Source: Planctomycetaceae bacterium
GTDB taxonomy: Bacteria; Planctomycetota; Planctomycetia; Pirellulales; Thermoguttaceae
Assembly: GCA_031287585.1 (NCBI GenBank)
Contig: JAITST010000477.1
Coordinates: 1 to 6,963 of the forward strand
DNA length: 6,963 nt
Reading direction: 5' to 3'
Both the position numbers and the translations under genes were made by a program. This document shows positions 1 through 6,777 of the stretch, piece after piece. A model generated the notes under the pieces. The model saw nothing but the letters and a program-made list of their open reading frames with translations. It searched no databases and had not been told where the DNA came from. Position 1 is the first letter of the stretch, and each line of letters opens with the position of its first letter.

Positions 1-19
1 CTTTTTTATTTAATCTACT

Positions 20-2896
20 GTGTCAACAAAATCTCTCAATGCCGGACGGAAGAAGGTGCCGAAAAAGGTTGGTGTGTTGCGTTCTAATCCTACTACCAAA
101 CGTTCCGAAAAACTCTCGATTTATGACCGACTCTCGCATTTGACCTATAAACAATCTTGTGACATTCTTGGTACAGAAGGTGCAATGATGTTACGGCGGT
201 GCTACTCGCTTGAACGACTCGATGTCAAAAACGATGTTTATATCGGTGCCGATCTTTTTCGGCTTACTATTCACGAGGACAATGTTGTTCCCGCAACTGT
301 AACGGTTATGCTTAACGACAAAGCAAAACACAAACTCGCATTCTGTTGTTCACATTGTAACCCGTCACAGAAACCAAATCAGTTTTGTGAACATATCGCA
401 ATGACGTTGTCGTTTCTGCTTGAAGAAAAATCGCTTATTGGTTTGGCGGAGAATCCTGATATGGAAACGCCGATGGAGTTATTGTCTCCTAAAAATCTTC
501 ACCAACGAGCGTTACACGAACGAATGGAACGTGCGAAGATTGAAAATTTCAACGTGAAGTCATCTGATAAATCGAAACCATGGGCTGACTATGTTGTCGT
601 AAGCGAACTGTCCGGCAAAACGTATCGTGTAGCGTTACGTGGACTTGAGTTCGGTGATTCGTTTTGTTCGTGTCCTGACTTCAAAACTAACCGTCTTGGA
701 ACTTGTAAACATATTTTGCATCTTCTAAATCGTGTCAAAAAACGTTTTAATGAAAAAATGTTGCAAACTCCTGTTGTCAACAATGAAACGATTGTTTTTT
801 TACGTTACGGTGAACACCGTACACTTCATTTGACGCTTGCGGATAACGTTGCGAAAAGTGATTCCGAGAATTGCATTGAGGCGGTGAAGATTGTTCGCAA
901 GTTTGTTGATGAACCGATTGATGCCCCGAAGGCATTGCTCGCGGCGGTTACGAAGTTTGAAGCATTAGACTTTCCTGTTACGATTTATCCCGACGCTGAA
1001 CAGTGGATTCAAGACCGTATTTTCAAAGACCGGATGAAATCGCTTGTCGAGGAAATTCGCAAAGACCCGAAAAACCATCCATTGCGAAAGACGTTGCTCA
1101 ACGTTGAACTGTTACCGTACCAACTCGACGGCATCGCGTTCGCAGTTGGTCAGGGGCGTGCGATTCTCGCGGACGATATGGGACTTGGAAAAACTATTCA
1201 GGGTATAGGTGTTGCGGAATTGCTGTCGCGTGAAGTTGACATAAGGAAGGTATTGATAGTTTGTCCGGCATCTGTGAAATCGCAGTGGCGTTCGGAGATT
1301 GCAAAATTTGCACCGCACCGTAACACCCAAGTTGTTCTCGGCGGTGCGGATGAGCGTTACGAACAATACGGTAACGATGTATTCTTCTCGATTTGTAACT
1401 ACGAACAAGTTTTACGTGATATGACTCCAATTGAACAAGTTCGTTGGGATTTAATCATTCTTGATGAAGGACAGCGGATAAAGAATTGGGAATCAAAGAC
1501 GACACGTGCTATCAAGGCACTCAATTCGGCGTATGCGTTGGTGTTGAGCGGAACGCCGCTTGAAAATAGAATTGATGAGTTGTATTCAGTTGTTCAGTTT
1601 GTCGATGACCGACGGCTCTTGCCTGCGTATCGTTTTTTTCATAATCATCGAATTGTTGAGGATTCAGGGCGTATTGCTGGTTATAAAAATCTTGCAGAAC
1701 TTCGCGAACAACTCAAACCGATTCTGTTACGCCGTACAAAAGATTCCGTTCAACTCGATTTGCCTGAGCGAACGACGGAGATTGTTCGTGTTGTACCGAC
1801 GAGCGAACAAGTTGACCTGCACAATGGTTATATGCAAATTGTAGCGAGTGTTGTTGGTAAAAAGTTTTTGACGGAGATGGATTTTCTGCGTTTACAAAAG
1901 GCGTTACTCGCAGCGAGAATGGTTGCCGATAGCACGTTTTTGGTTGAGAAACAAGAGCCGTCGTATTCGAGCAAATTGGAACGCCTTACAGAACTGCTTG
2001 ATGATTTGTTGTCTGAAGATGACCGTAAGATTGTTCTCTTTTCAGAATGGACAACGATGCTGAACTTGATTGAGCCGATTCTCGAACGGAACAAAATAAA
2101 CTTTGTCCGTCTTGATGGCAGTGTGCCGCAACGTAAACGGCAGGAAATTGTTCAATCGTTTACAAACGATGCGAAGTGCCGTGTTTTTATGACAACAAAT
2201 GCTGGTTCGGTTGGTTTGAACTTGCAGGCGGCGAATACGGTTGTTAATGTCGATTTGCCTTGGAATCCTGCAATACTTGAACAACGAATCGGACGTGTGC
2301 ACCGGATGGGACAGCGGCAGCACGTTCAGGTTTTCATTCTTGTAACCGAACGGACGATTGAAGAGGATATGCTAAAAACGCTGTCAACAAAACACGACTT
2401 GGCTCTCGCCGCACTTGACATCGGGAGTGATGTTAGTGAAGTGATGATGAAGAGCGGAGTGGAGGACTTGAAACGGCGGCTTGAAGTTTTGTTGGGGTCA
2501 AAATCCGCTGCACCAGTTGATATGTCGAAAAAGATTTTAGCGGTAACTGGTGAAGAACAATCTGACAACAAACAAACGGGAGAACAGAAGGAATCCAACT
2601 CACAACAAAGTCAGGAGAAAATCACGCAAGCGGGCAACGATGTTGTTGACGCATTATTCAAATTCGCAGGAACGCTAATGAATACATTCACCGACCAACA
2701 AAAAACACCGCTGCTAGACCGAACAGTTCAAGACAAAGTTTTACCAGAAATACAACAAGCAGTATCCAATTCAATAAAACTGGAAACAACTAATGATGGT
2801 AAAACACATCTATCATTCACACTGCCAGAGCGTCCGGTACTAGAAAGTCTGGTACAAAACGCAGTAATGTTTTTTAGTTCGTTGAAGGGGGGATAG
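20..2896 (+). CDS. SNF2-family DEAD/DEAH-type helicase with two SWIM-type zinc fingers
   Basis: This is a 958-residue SF2/SNF2 ATP-dependent DNA translocase, expected to act on DNA or protein-DNA complexes in the cytoplasm. A canonical SWIM finger is C216-x-C218...C229-x-H231, in a context typical of that module (SGKTYRV, then CSCPDF, then CKHI). A second, SWIM-like site precedes it: C110-x2-C113...C123-x-H125. Helicase motifs follow in order: LLPYQLDG near 364-371, Walker A DDMGLGKT (385-392), VLIVCPASVKSQW (411-423), Walker B DEGQ (482-485), SGTPLENR (510-517), LFSEWT (673-678), motif V around 724-735 and the arginine-finger motif QRIGRVHRMGQ (755-765). All catalytic motifs look intact. Residues from about 830 to 958 form a Q/N-rich linker and a tail I do not recognise. 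The GTG at 20 is the earliest possible start, because TAA lies in frame at 11-13; no Shine-Dalgarno sequence is visible and only 19 upstream bases are present. A downstream start such as the ATG codons near residues 56-57 is less likely. The biological role (repair, transcription recycling or defence) cannot be told from this context. The family call is firm. Confidence 0.95.
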   Translation: MSTKSLNAGRKKVPKKVGVLRSNPTTKRSEKLSIYDRLSHLTYKQSCDILGTEGAMMLRRCYSLERLDVKNDVYIGADLFRLTIHEDNVVPATVTVMLNDKAKHKLAFCCSHCNPSQKPNQFCEHIAMTLSFLLEEKSLIGLAENPDMETPMELLSPKNLHQRALHERMERAKIENFNVKSSDKSKPWADYVVVSELSGKTYRVALRGLEFGDSFCSCPDFKTNRLGTCKHILHLLNRVKKRFNEKMLQTPVVNNETIVFLRYGEHRTLHLTLADNVAKSDSENCIEAVKIVRKFVDEPIDAPKALLAAVTKFEALDFPVTIYPDAEQWIQDRIFKDRMKSLVEEIRKDPKNHPLRKTLLNVELLPYQLDGIAFAVGQGRAILADDMGLGKTIQGIGVAELLSREVDIRKVLIVCPASVKSQWRSEIAKFAPHRNTQVVLGGADERYEQYGNDVFFSICNYEQVLRDMTPIEQVRWDLIILDEGQRIKNWESKTTRAIKALNSAYALVLSGTPLENRIDELYSVVQFVDDRRLLPAYRFFHNHRIVEDSGRIAGYKNLAELREQLKPILLRRTKDSVQLDLPERTTEIVRVVPTSEQVDLHNGYMQIVASVVGKKFLTEMDFLRLQKALLAARMVADSTFLVEKQEPSYSSKLERLTELLDDLLSEDDRKIVLFSEWTTMLNLIEPILERNKINFVRLDGSVPQRKRQEIVQSFTNDAKCRVFMTTNAGSVGLNLQAANTVVNVDLPWNPAILEQRIGRVHRMGQRQHVQVFILVTERTIEEDMLKTLSTKHDLALAALDIGSDVSEVMMKSGVEDLKRRLEVLLGSKSAAPVDMSKKILAVTGEEQSDNKQTGEQKESNSQQSQEKITQAGNDVVDALFKFAGTLMNTFTDQQKTPLLDRTVQDKVLPEIQQAVSNSIKLETTNDGKTHLSFTLPERPVLESLVQNAVMFFSSLKGG
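346..396 (+). other. First SWIM-like zinc-binding site of the helicase
   Basis: This segment of the helicase gene encodes F108-C-C followed by C113, C123 and H125, then an I-x3-L helix start. The pattern matches the canonical finger at residues 216-231, except that the first pair is CxxC (C110, C113) instead of CxC. By analogy with SWIM domains it should bind one zinc ion and contact DNA or a protein partner. An unpaired extra cysteine at 109 means the exact ligand choice is uncertain. Confidence 0.6.
662..715 (+). other. Canonical SWIM zinc finger of the helicase
   Basis: The encoded residues C216-S-C218, a ten-residue spacer, then C229-K-H231 fit the SWIM pattern CxCx(n)CxH. The approach strand SGKTYRVALRG and the trailing helix ILHLLNRV are also typical. 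SWIM domains are known to be fused to bacterial SNF2 ATPases, where they are thought to aid DNA or protein binding. Confidence 0.85.
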
Positions 2897-3073
2897 TGTA
2901 GGATTCGTTGGACAGCAAACGGAAATGGTTTGCGAAAATGAACACGAGAATGTGTCAAGTGTTTTTGGAGAAGATGGTGAGGTTGGAGAAAATCTCTATT
3001 GTCCTTCCTACTTAAGTCCTTCAACATCGTTTGAATGTTCACGTAGAGTCAATTTCATTCATAAGCCCTTTCG
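2897..3073. other. Convergent intergenic region, no clear terminator
   Basis: These 177 bases separate the 3' ends of the helicase gene and the lipoprotein gene. One perfect 6-bp stem, GCAAAC/GTTTGC with a 7-base loop, lies at 2915-2933, and a 5-bp AACAT/ATGTT stem lies further right. Neither is followed by a T run on either strand, so I do not call an intrinsic terminator. No credible coding sequence is seen here. Confidence 0.5.
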
Positions 3074-3496
3074 TTAGTGCCACTTTTTCTGTGGTTTCCC
3101 AACTTGTTCTGCCAATGAGGGTTTTATGTCTAGTTCGTTGAATTTTATTGTTATGTCTTCCGCTTCTCCTTGTCCGCCAACTTCGCCGTCAGCACCGAAA
3201 CTGTATAGGCGTACTGTTCGGTCTGCGCCAACGTTATACACTATTTGCCTGCCCCATGCGTCTTGATATTTTTCACCGGAGTTTACCCACGAGAGGTCTT
3301 CCAGCGTTTTAGGATATTTGTTGTATTCGCGGTAGTAACGGGCGATTTTATCTTTTGTGTCTTCCATTTTGGCACGCGTGACTGCGGCGGCATCCGGCGG
3401 TGACGGCTTCATAACGTTGTCGGTGTCTGTTGTTTTGCAAGACGGGATTGTTACCGCAATAATTGCCAGCAATAACACGATTGTCTTTGTTCTCAT
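3074..3496 (-). CDS. Lipoprotein with a GspG-like (type II secretion pseudopilin) C-terminal domain
   Basis: This 140-residue protein opens with a lipoprotein signal: MRTK, a hydrophobic stretch, then IPSC with C20 as the predicted lipidated cysteine. The soluble part resembles the C-terminal domain of the major pseudopilin GspG. It has a helix (TKDKIARYYREYNKYPKTL), a DAWG motif (79-82), and the glycine/acid-rich loop GADGEVGGQGEAEDI (101-115), which matches the calcium-binding loop of GspG proteins. The hydrophobic N-terminal pilin helix and its G/F-T-L-x-E processing site are absent and replaced by the lipid anchor. It is therefore expected to sit on a membrane face and not to polymerise as an ordinary pseudopilin. 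I start it at the ATG at 3496 because AGAGGA lies 6 bases upstream. An ATG at 3520 would add 8 residues but has no ribosome site. The gene follows flhA by 28 bases and is probably co-transcribed. Fold assignment is good; function is unknown. Confidence 0.8.
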   Translation of the reverse strand: MRTKTIVLLLAIIAVTIPSCKTTDTDNVMKPSPPDAAAVTRAKMEDTKDKIARYYREYNKYPKTLEDLSWVNSGEKYQDAWGRQIVYNVGADRTVRLYSFGADGEVGGQGEAEDITIKFNELDIKPSLAEQVGKPQKKWH

Positions 3497-3502
3497 AAGT
3501 AT

Positions 3503-3508
3503 TCCTCT
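3503..3508 (-). promoter_or_regulatory. Ribosome binding site of the lipoprotein gene
   Basis: AGAGGA on the - strand ends 6 bases before the ATG at 3496. It is the clearest Shine-Dalgarno sequence in the window and decides the start in favour of 3496 over the in-frame ATG at 3520, which has none. It lies in the gap after the flhA stop, so it allows independent translation of the second gene of the pair. Confidence 0.65.
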
Positions 3509-3524
3509 AAAAGTTTTCATTTGA

Positions 3525-5660
3525 TTACATCGTCACTATTCCGTGCGATTCTATTCTGGTGTCAGTTGTGATTTCACTGTATGACAGGATCACTAAATCG
3601 TATATTTTTCCCGATGTGATACGTTTCAATATCGGTCTTATTTGTGGGTTTACCAAAATTACCAACGGCAAATTCAATTCACGCAATCTTGTCACCTCTT
3701 GCGTAATTCTGGTACACAACTGGTCGATGTATTCCGGTCTGAAACGCAAGTCTATACCTTGTTCCGTCCACTGGAATCCCGCACGGATTTGGTCTTCCAA
3801 CGCGGGGTCGAGCATCACCAGATTCAACGTTCCTTCCGAATCACGGTAGCGTGTTGACAATGTTCGCGATAATCGTTGTCTCGCATACTCACAAAGCATA
3901 ATTGGGTCTCTCGTTCGTCCGATACTATCACCCAACGTTTCGAGTATTGTACCAAGTTGACGAATCGGTACTTGTTCGCGTAACAACATCTGTAATACCT
4001 GTTGAATTTGTCCAAGTTGCATCGTTTTCATCAGGTCGTCAACCAACGCTGGCGAGTTCACCTTCAACTCGTCAATCAATTTCTGCGTCGCGTCACGCGT
4101 TAGCAGTTCGTCCGCGTGTTTACGAACCGTTTCCGTCAAGTGTGTCGCAACAACGGCGGCAGATTCAACGACGGTATAACCGAAAAGTTCGGCGTTATCT
4201 TTCGTCTGCGCATCAATCCACCACGCCGGATTTCCAAACGCGGGGTCGGTTGTCGCGATTCCCTGAATCTTGTTGAGAATCTCACCGTCACCTTCCATCG
4301 CGAGATACAAATCGGGATAAACCATATTACTCGCAACCGGATTGTTCGCAATCTTAATTCTGTACTGCAACTGGTCGAGTTGAAAACTGTCACGAATACG
4401 AACTCGCGGTAAGAGTATCCCGATTTCAGCCGCTACAGTCTGCCGAATCTTGTGAATACGGTCGAGTAAATCGCCGCCGCGCGCGGGGTCGGCGAGTGGA
4501 ATTAAGCCGACACCGATTTCAAGTTCCATTGGGTCAATCGCGAGATAATCCTCAACACGGTCTTCCTTCTTCTGTTCGTTTTCTGCCTTTTCCTGCTCCT
4601 GACGACTTTGTTCTTCAGACTGCCGTTCCTTGCGATGCGTACGCCGTATCAATAACGAAAAACCGATACACGCGCCAACAATCATATAAATCGGTAGTTT
4701 TGCGATACCAGTGAACGATAGCAGGAATATGAAGGCAGCCGAAATGAGCAACACCGGCGGTCGTGACAGCATCTGGTCAAACACTTGCTTCGGCATATTC
4801 ACACCTTCCGAACTTCGCGTTACCAACATACCGGTCGCTACCGAGATGAGAAACGCCGGTACTTGCGACACGAGACCGTCGCCGATTGTTAGACGTGTAA
4901 AAATGTCAAGTGCGCTGAGTAGCGACATACCGTGTTCTATCATACCGATAAACAAACCGCCGAGTATGTTCACACCAGCGATTATCAAACTTGCAATCGC
5001 GTCGCCGCGTACAAACTTGCTAGCACCGTCCATCGCTCCGAAGAAGTCCGCCTGACTTGTTACTTCGGTACGCCGCTTCTGTGCTTCCTTCTCGTCGATA
5101 ATACCAGCGTTCAAGTCCGCGTCAATTGCCATCTGACGACCGGGCATCGCGTCCAATGTGAAACGAGCCGCGACTTCACTGACACGTGTTGCACCTTTCG
5201 TTATAACGATAAACTGTATGATGAATATAATCGCGAAGATGATAACTCCGATAGCGATATTGTTACCTGTAACGAACTGACTGAAACTTTTGATAACGGT
5301 ACCAGCCGCCAAAACACCCAGTTCGCCGCCGTTTGCGAGAATCAAGCGTGTAGTGGCGACGCTTAAAACAAGACGAAACAAGGTAGTCGCGAGAAGTATA
5401 GACGGAAAGACGTTGAAGTCTAGCGGACGATTGATGAAGATGGTCGTAAGCAAAATTATCACGCTAGCCGTGATGTTAATCGTAAGCAAAAAGTCAATCA
5501 ACTCTGGCGGTAATGGCATTATCAAAACAAGAACACTTGCGGCAATACCAATCGGAAACAAAACGTCCTGAAAACGTCCGCTCTGAATGATTGAAGATAT
5601 GTTCTGTAATGCCGAGTTCATTATTATTACTTTGTGTTGACGTGACAATTTTGTTGACAT
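3525..5660 (-). CDS. flhA: Flagellar type III export apparatus protein FlhA
   Basis: This 711-residue protein is a full-length FlhA, close to the usual length of about 690-700. FlhA is the inner-membrane export-gate protein that couples the proton motive force to flagellar protein export and docks chaperone-substrate complexes with its cytoplasmic domain. The N-terminal half holds about eight hydrophobic segments (for example near 35-52, 57-76, 134-155, 262-281, 303-320 and 322-338). The FHIPEP signature is at 159-186 (RVSEVAARFTLDAMPG onward), and MDGASKFVRGDAIA follows at 210-223. K215 and D220 appear to correspond to conserved charged residues implicated in proton-coupled export in Salmonella FlhA. 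A charged E/Q/K linker (about 340-370) leads to the cytoplasmic domain. The forms FGNPAWWID and VVATHLTETVRKHADELL favour flagellar FlhA over a virulence-type SctV. The start is uncertain: the ATG at 5660 has only GGTGA directly beside it, and the ATG at 5621 (residue 14) would give a more typical N-terminus. No other flagellar gene is in the window. Confidence 0.97.
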   Translation of the reverse strand: MSTKLSRQHKVIIMNSALQNISSIIQSGRFQDVLFPIGIAASVLVLIMPLPPELIDFLLTINITASVIILLTTIFINRPLDFNVFPSILLATTLFRLVLSVATTRLILANGGELGVLAAGTVIKSFSQFVTGNNIAIGVIIFAIIFIIQFIVITKGATRVSEVAARFTLDAMPGRQMAIDADLNAGIIDEKEAQKRRTEVTSQADFFGAMDGASKFVRGDAIASLIIAGVNILGGLFIGMIEHGMSLLSALDIFTRLTIGDGLVSQVPAFLISVATGMLVTRSSEGVNMPKQVFDQMLSRPPVLLISAAFIFLLSFTGIAKLPIYMIVGACIGFSLLIRRTHRKERQSEEQSRQEQEKAENEQKKEDRVEDYLAIDPMELEIGVGLIPLADPARGGDLLDRIHKIRQTVAAEIGILLPRVRIRDSFQLDQLQYRIKIANNPVASNMVYPDLYLAMEGDGEILNKIQGIATTDPAFGNPAWWIDAQTKDNAELFGYTVVESAAVVATHLTETVRKHADELLTRDATQKLIDELKVNSPALVDDLMKTMQLGQIQQVLQMLLREQVPIRQLGTILETLGDSIGRTRDPIMLCEYARQRLSRTLSTRYRDSEGTLNLVMLDPALEDQIRAGFQWTEQGIDLRFRPEYIDQLCTRITQEVTRLRELNLPLVILVNPQIRPILKRITSGKIYDLVILSYSEITTDTRIESHGIVTM

Positions 5661-5698
5661 TCACCAACAAGTGTGTGTAACTCTAACAAAATTTCCAA

Positions 5699-5719
5699 AA
5701 ATTTTCCAGATGAAAATTT
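5699..5719. repeat. Perfect 8-bp inverted repeat in the flhA leader
   Basis: AAATTTTC and GAAAATTT flank a 5-base spacer (CAGAT). A further AAAATTTCC at 5688-5696 repeats the left arm with its CC in direct orientation. The cluster lies about 40-60 bases upstream of the flhA ATG at 5660 and would fall inside the leader transcript if the promoter candidate is right. It could be an operator or an RNA hairpin. A/T-rich sequence makes chance pairing more likely, so I hold this loosely. Confidence 0.4.
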
Positions 5720-5778
5720 GTAAGTCGTTTTGTTATCCTCATTTTTCTAAACTACCACCACGATTCTCGTCCAAAATA

Positions 5779-5808
5779 ATAACAAGTTTAATTTAGTTCA
5801 AAAGTCAA
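5779..5808 (-). promoter_or_regulatory. Candidate sigma70-like promoter for flhA
   Basis: On the - strand, TTGACT (5808-5803) is separated by 18 bases from TGTTAT (5784-5779). The first matches five of six -35 consensus bases and the second four of six -10 bases. A transcript would start near 5772 and carry a leader of about 110 bases to the ATG at 5660. The -35 overlaps a 12-base palindrome, AAGTCAAGACTT (5802-5813), which could be a regulator site. This is only a visual match. Confidence 0.3.
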
Positions 5809-5850
5809 GACTTGCCAAACGTGTGGCGATAAACCTAGTAATCGTTCTGC

Positions 5851-6438
5851 GTGAACAGTTCATTTCAATACGACAAGATATTGAAGATAGAGAAAATAGG
5901 CATTTCTAATAACGTGATAACTTTCAAAAAAACAACACTTTACATACTGGGGTTGCTTTTGGCATTGACCGCGGCATTGCTGTTCTTGCCGATGTTCGCA
6001 TCGAACAATGACGACAGTTTAGTGTCGCCGACGAACAATGTTCCGAGCCAACAGCAGGCAGTAGAAGTGCCGTGCGTAACGTTCCACGACGACTACAAAT
6101 CCGCACGCCGTATCGCACGTGAAACCAGTAAACCGCTAATGCTGTTTTTCACAACGAGTGATTGTGTGTTCAGTGAGAAGATGGTAGAAGGTACGTTCCG
6201 TGACCCGGACGTAGTGGAAATATCTGACCGTTTCACGTGCGTAAAAATATACGCCGAGACAAACGAAGACCTCTGTAAAGAATTTCGCATCAAGGGTTAT
6301 CCAACAATCCAATTTATGAGTCCGCAAGGAGTTCTGCTAAAACGCCTATCAGGTTCCCAAACTGCCGCCCAACTCACAACACAAATGACCGGAGCAATCC
6401 AGATAGTAACAAAACCAACGCAAGTGGTGTTACAGTAG
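5851..6438 (+). CDS. Membrane-anchored thioredoxin-fold protein with CxxS active site
   Basis: This 195-residue protein has a hydrophobic segment at about 29-50 (TLYILGLLLALTAALLFLPM), then a low-complexity S/N/Q-rich linker and a thioredoxin-like domain at about 75-185, probably on the periplasmic side. The domain resembles the small thioredoxin_7/DsbD-gamma-like group: KPLMLFFTTSDCVFSEKM around the active site (C105-V-F-S108), then a central helix region, and GYPTIQFMSPQG with the conserved cis-proline P151. Position 108 is serine where a dithiol thioredoxin has cysteine. A one-cysteine site of this kind suggests a disulfide-isomerase, glutathionylation-type or binding role instead of a plain reductase; C130 and C142 are extra cysteines. 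The GTG at 5851 is the earliest start, because TAA is in frame at 5839-5841. No Shine-Dalgarno sequence is visible, and the GTG at 5914 is an alternative that would shorten the cytoplasmic tail to a few residues. It is divergent from flhA with no partner gene beside it. Confidence 0.85.
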   Translation: MNSSFQYDKILKIEKIGISNNVITFKKTTLYILGLLLALTAALLFLPMFASNNDDSLVSPTNNVPSQQQAVEVPCVTFHDDYKSARRIARETSKPLMLFFTTSDCVFSEKMVEGTFRDPDVVEISDRFTCVKIYAETNEDLCKEFRIKGYPTIQFMSPQGVLLKRLSGSQTAAQLTTQMTGAIQIVTKPTQVVLQ

Positions 6439-6455
6439 GCATCTTCTAAAAACCT

Positions 6456-6476
6456 AACGTCGCACCAACGTTTTTT
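6456..6476 (+). terminator. Weak candidate intrinsic terminator after the thioredoxin-like gene
   Basis: AACGT (6456-6460) can pair with ACGTT (6468-6472) across a 7-base loop, and the T run extends through 6476. It begins 18 bases after the TAG stop, which is the right place for a terminator. The stem is only 5 bp and partly overlaps the T run, so stability is doubtful. Confidence 0.35.
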
Positions 6477-6555
6477 GAAAGATAGGAAAATGACTAAAAG
6501 TTTGTAGGACGAAAATTAGCCATAGTTAAGAAAAAGGAAAGGAAAAAAGATAAAA

Positions 6556-6777
6556 ATGACTGAGTTTGTAATGACGGGAATTAAACGAACGTCAAGAAAA
6601 AGTGATAAATTTGAAAGAACGAAAATTAACAGAATATTAAAATGGAGGGGAGGGCGTAGTTTAAGTCGTTTCTCAATACAACACTTAAAACATCGTACCT
6701 TATCAATTACAGGTTTCACCCTTGTCGAACTTCTCGCTGTTATCGCAATCGTTAGTGTACTGAGCGTCCGCCGGTGA
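6556..6777 (+). pseudogene. Truncated type IV prepilin / pseudopilin N-terminus
   Basis: The frame encodes 73 residues and holds a clear class III prepilin signal: G53 then F54-T-L-V-E58, followed by LLAVIAIVSVLS. Prepilin peptidase would cut after G53 and methylate F54; E58 is the conserved Glu at +5. Prepilins continue with a further half of this hydrophobic helix and a globular head of 80 or more residues. Here the frame ends three residues later (VRR, stop at 6775-6777), so nothing downstream of the anchor exists. The leader is unusually long, 53 residues with about 14 Lys/Arg. The ATG at 6556 follows a purine-rich AGGAAAGGA (6535-6543) at a long 12-base spacing; an ATG at 6571 is the only other Met start, and no start codon lies nearer the cleavage site. 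Planctomycete DUF1559-type prepilins share this signal, but the family cannot be named without the head domain. The gene is broken by rearrangement or misassembly. Confidence 0.7.

Larger units (their letters stand above)
5661..5850. other. Divergent intergenic region between flhA and the thioredoxin-like gene
   Basis: This A/T-rich 190-base gap lies between two genes that point away from each other, so it should hold promoters for both. It contains a sigma70-like candidate on the flhA strand, a perfect 8-bp inverted repeat near the flhA start and a short palindrome beside the -35 candidate. I see no convincing + strand promoter: a TTGCCA at 5812-5817 has only a poor -10 match 18 bases on, which would almost overlap the GTG at 5851. 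I found no sigma54 or sigma28 consensus and no coding sequence. Confidence 0.6.

Noticed and set aside
20..34. The helicase and FlhA starts share the 12-mer TGTCAACAAAAT, so both proteins begin MSTK.
   Set aside because: A shortened form of the same string (TGTCAACAAAA) also occurs inside the helicase near 2382, and the match ends at once on both sides. It is short and A-rich and best explained by chance.
20..2896. The SNF2 helicase as part of an anti-phage system such as DISARM.
   Set aside because: No methyltransferase, DUF1998, PLD or other defence gene is present in the window, and SNF2-SWIM proteins also occur outside defence loci.
2915..2933. A 6-bp perfect stem (GCAAAC/GTTTGC) just after the helicase stop as a possible terminator.
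   Set aside because: No T run follows on either strand and the stem cannot be extended without mismatches.
3902..5571. Several open frames of 90-144 codons on the + strand across flhA.
   Set aside because: They lie antisense to a clearly conserved gene, lack ribosome sites and resemble no protein family; they are by-products of flhA codon use.
5803..5820. A possible sigma54 promoter on the flhA strand around TTGGCAAGTCTTGAC.
   Set aside because: The spacing from GG to the downstream element is wrong and the required GC dinucleotide is missing.
6718..6758. The last 18 residues of the - strand TPR frame as a genuine C-terminal tail.
   Set aside because: This segment is the exact antisense of the conserved prepilin signal, which is the better-supported reading.
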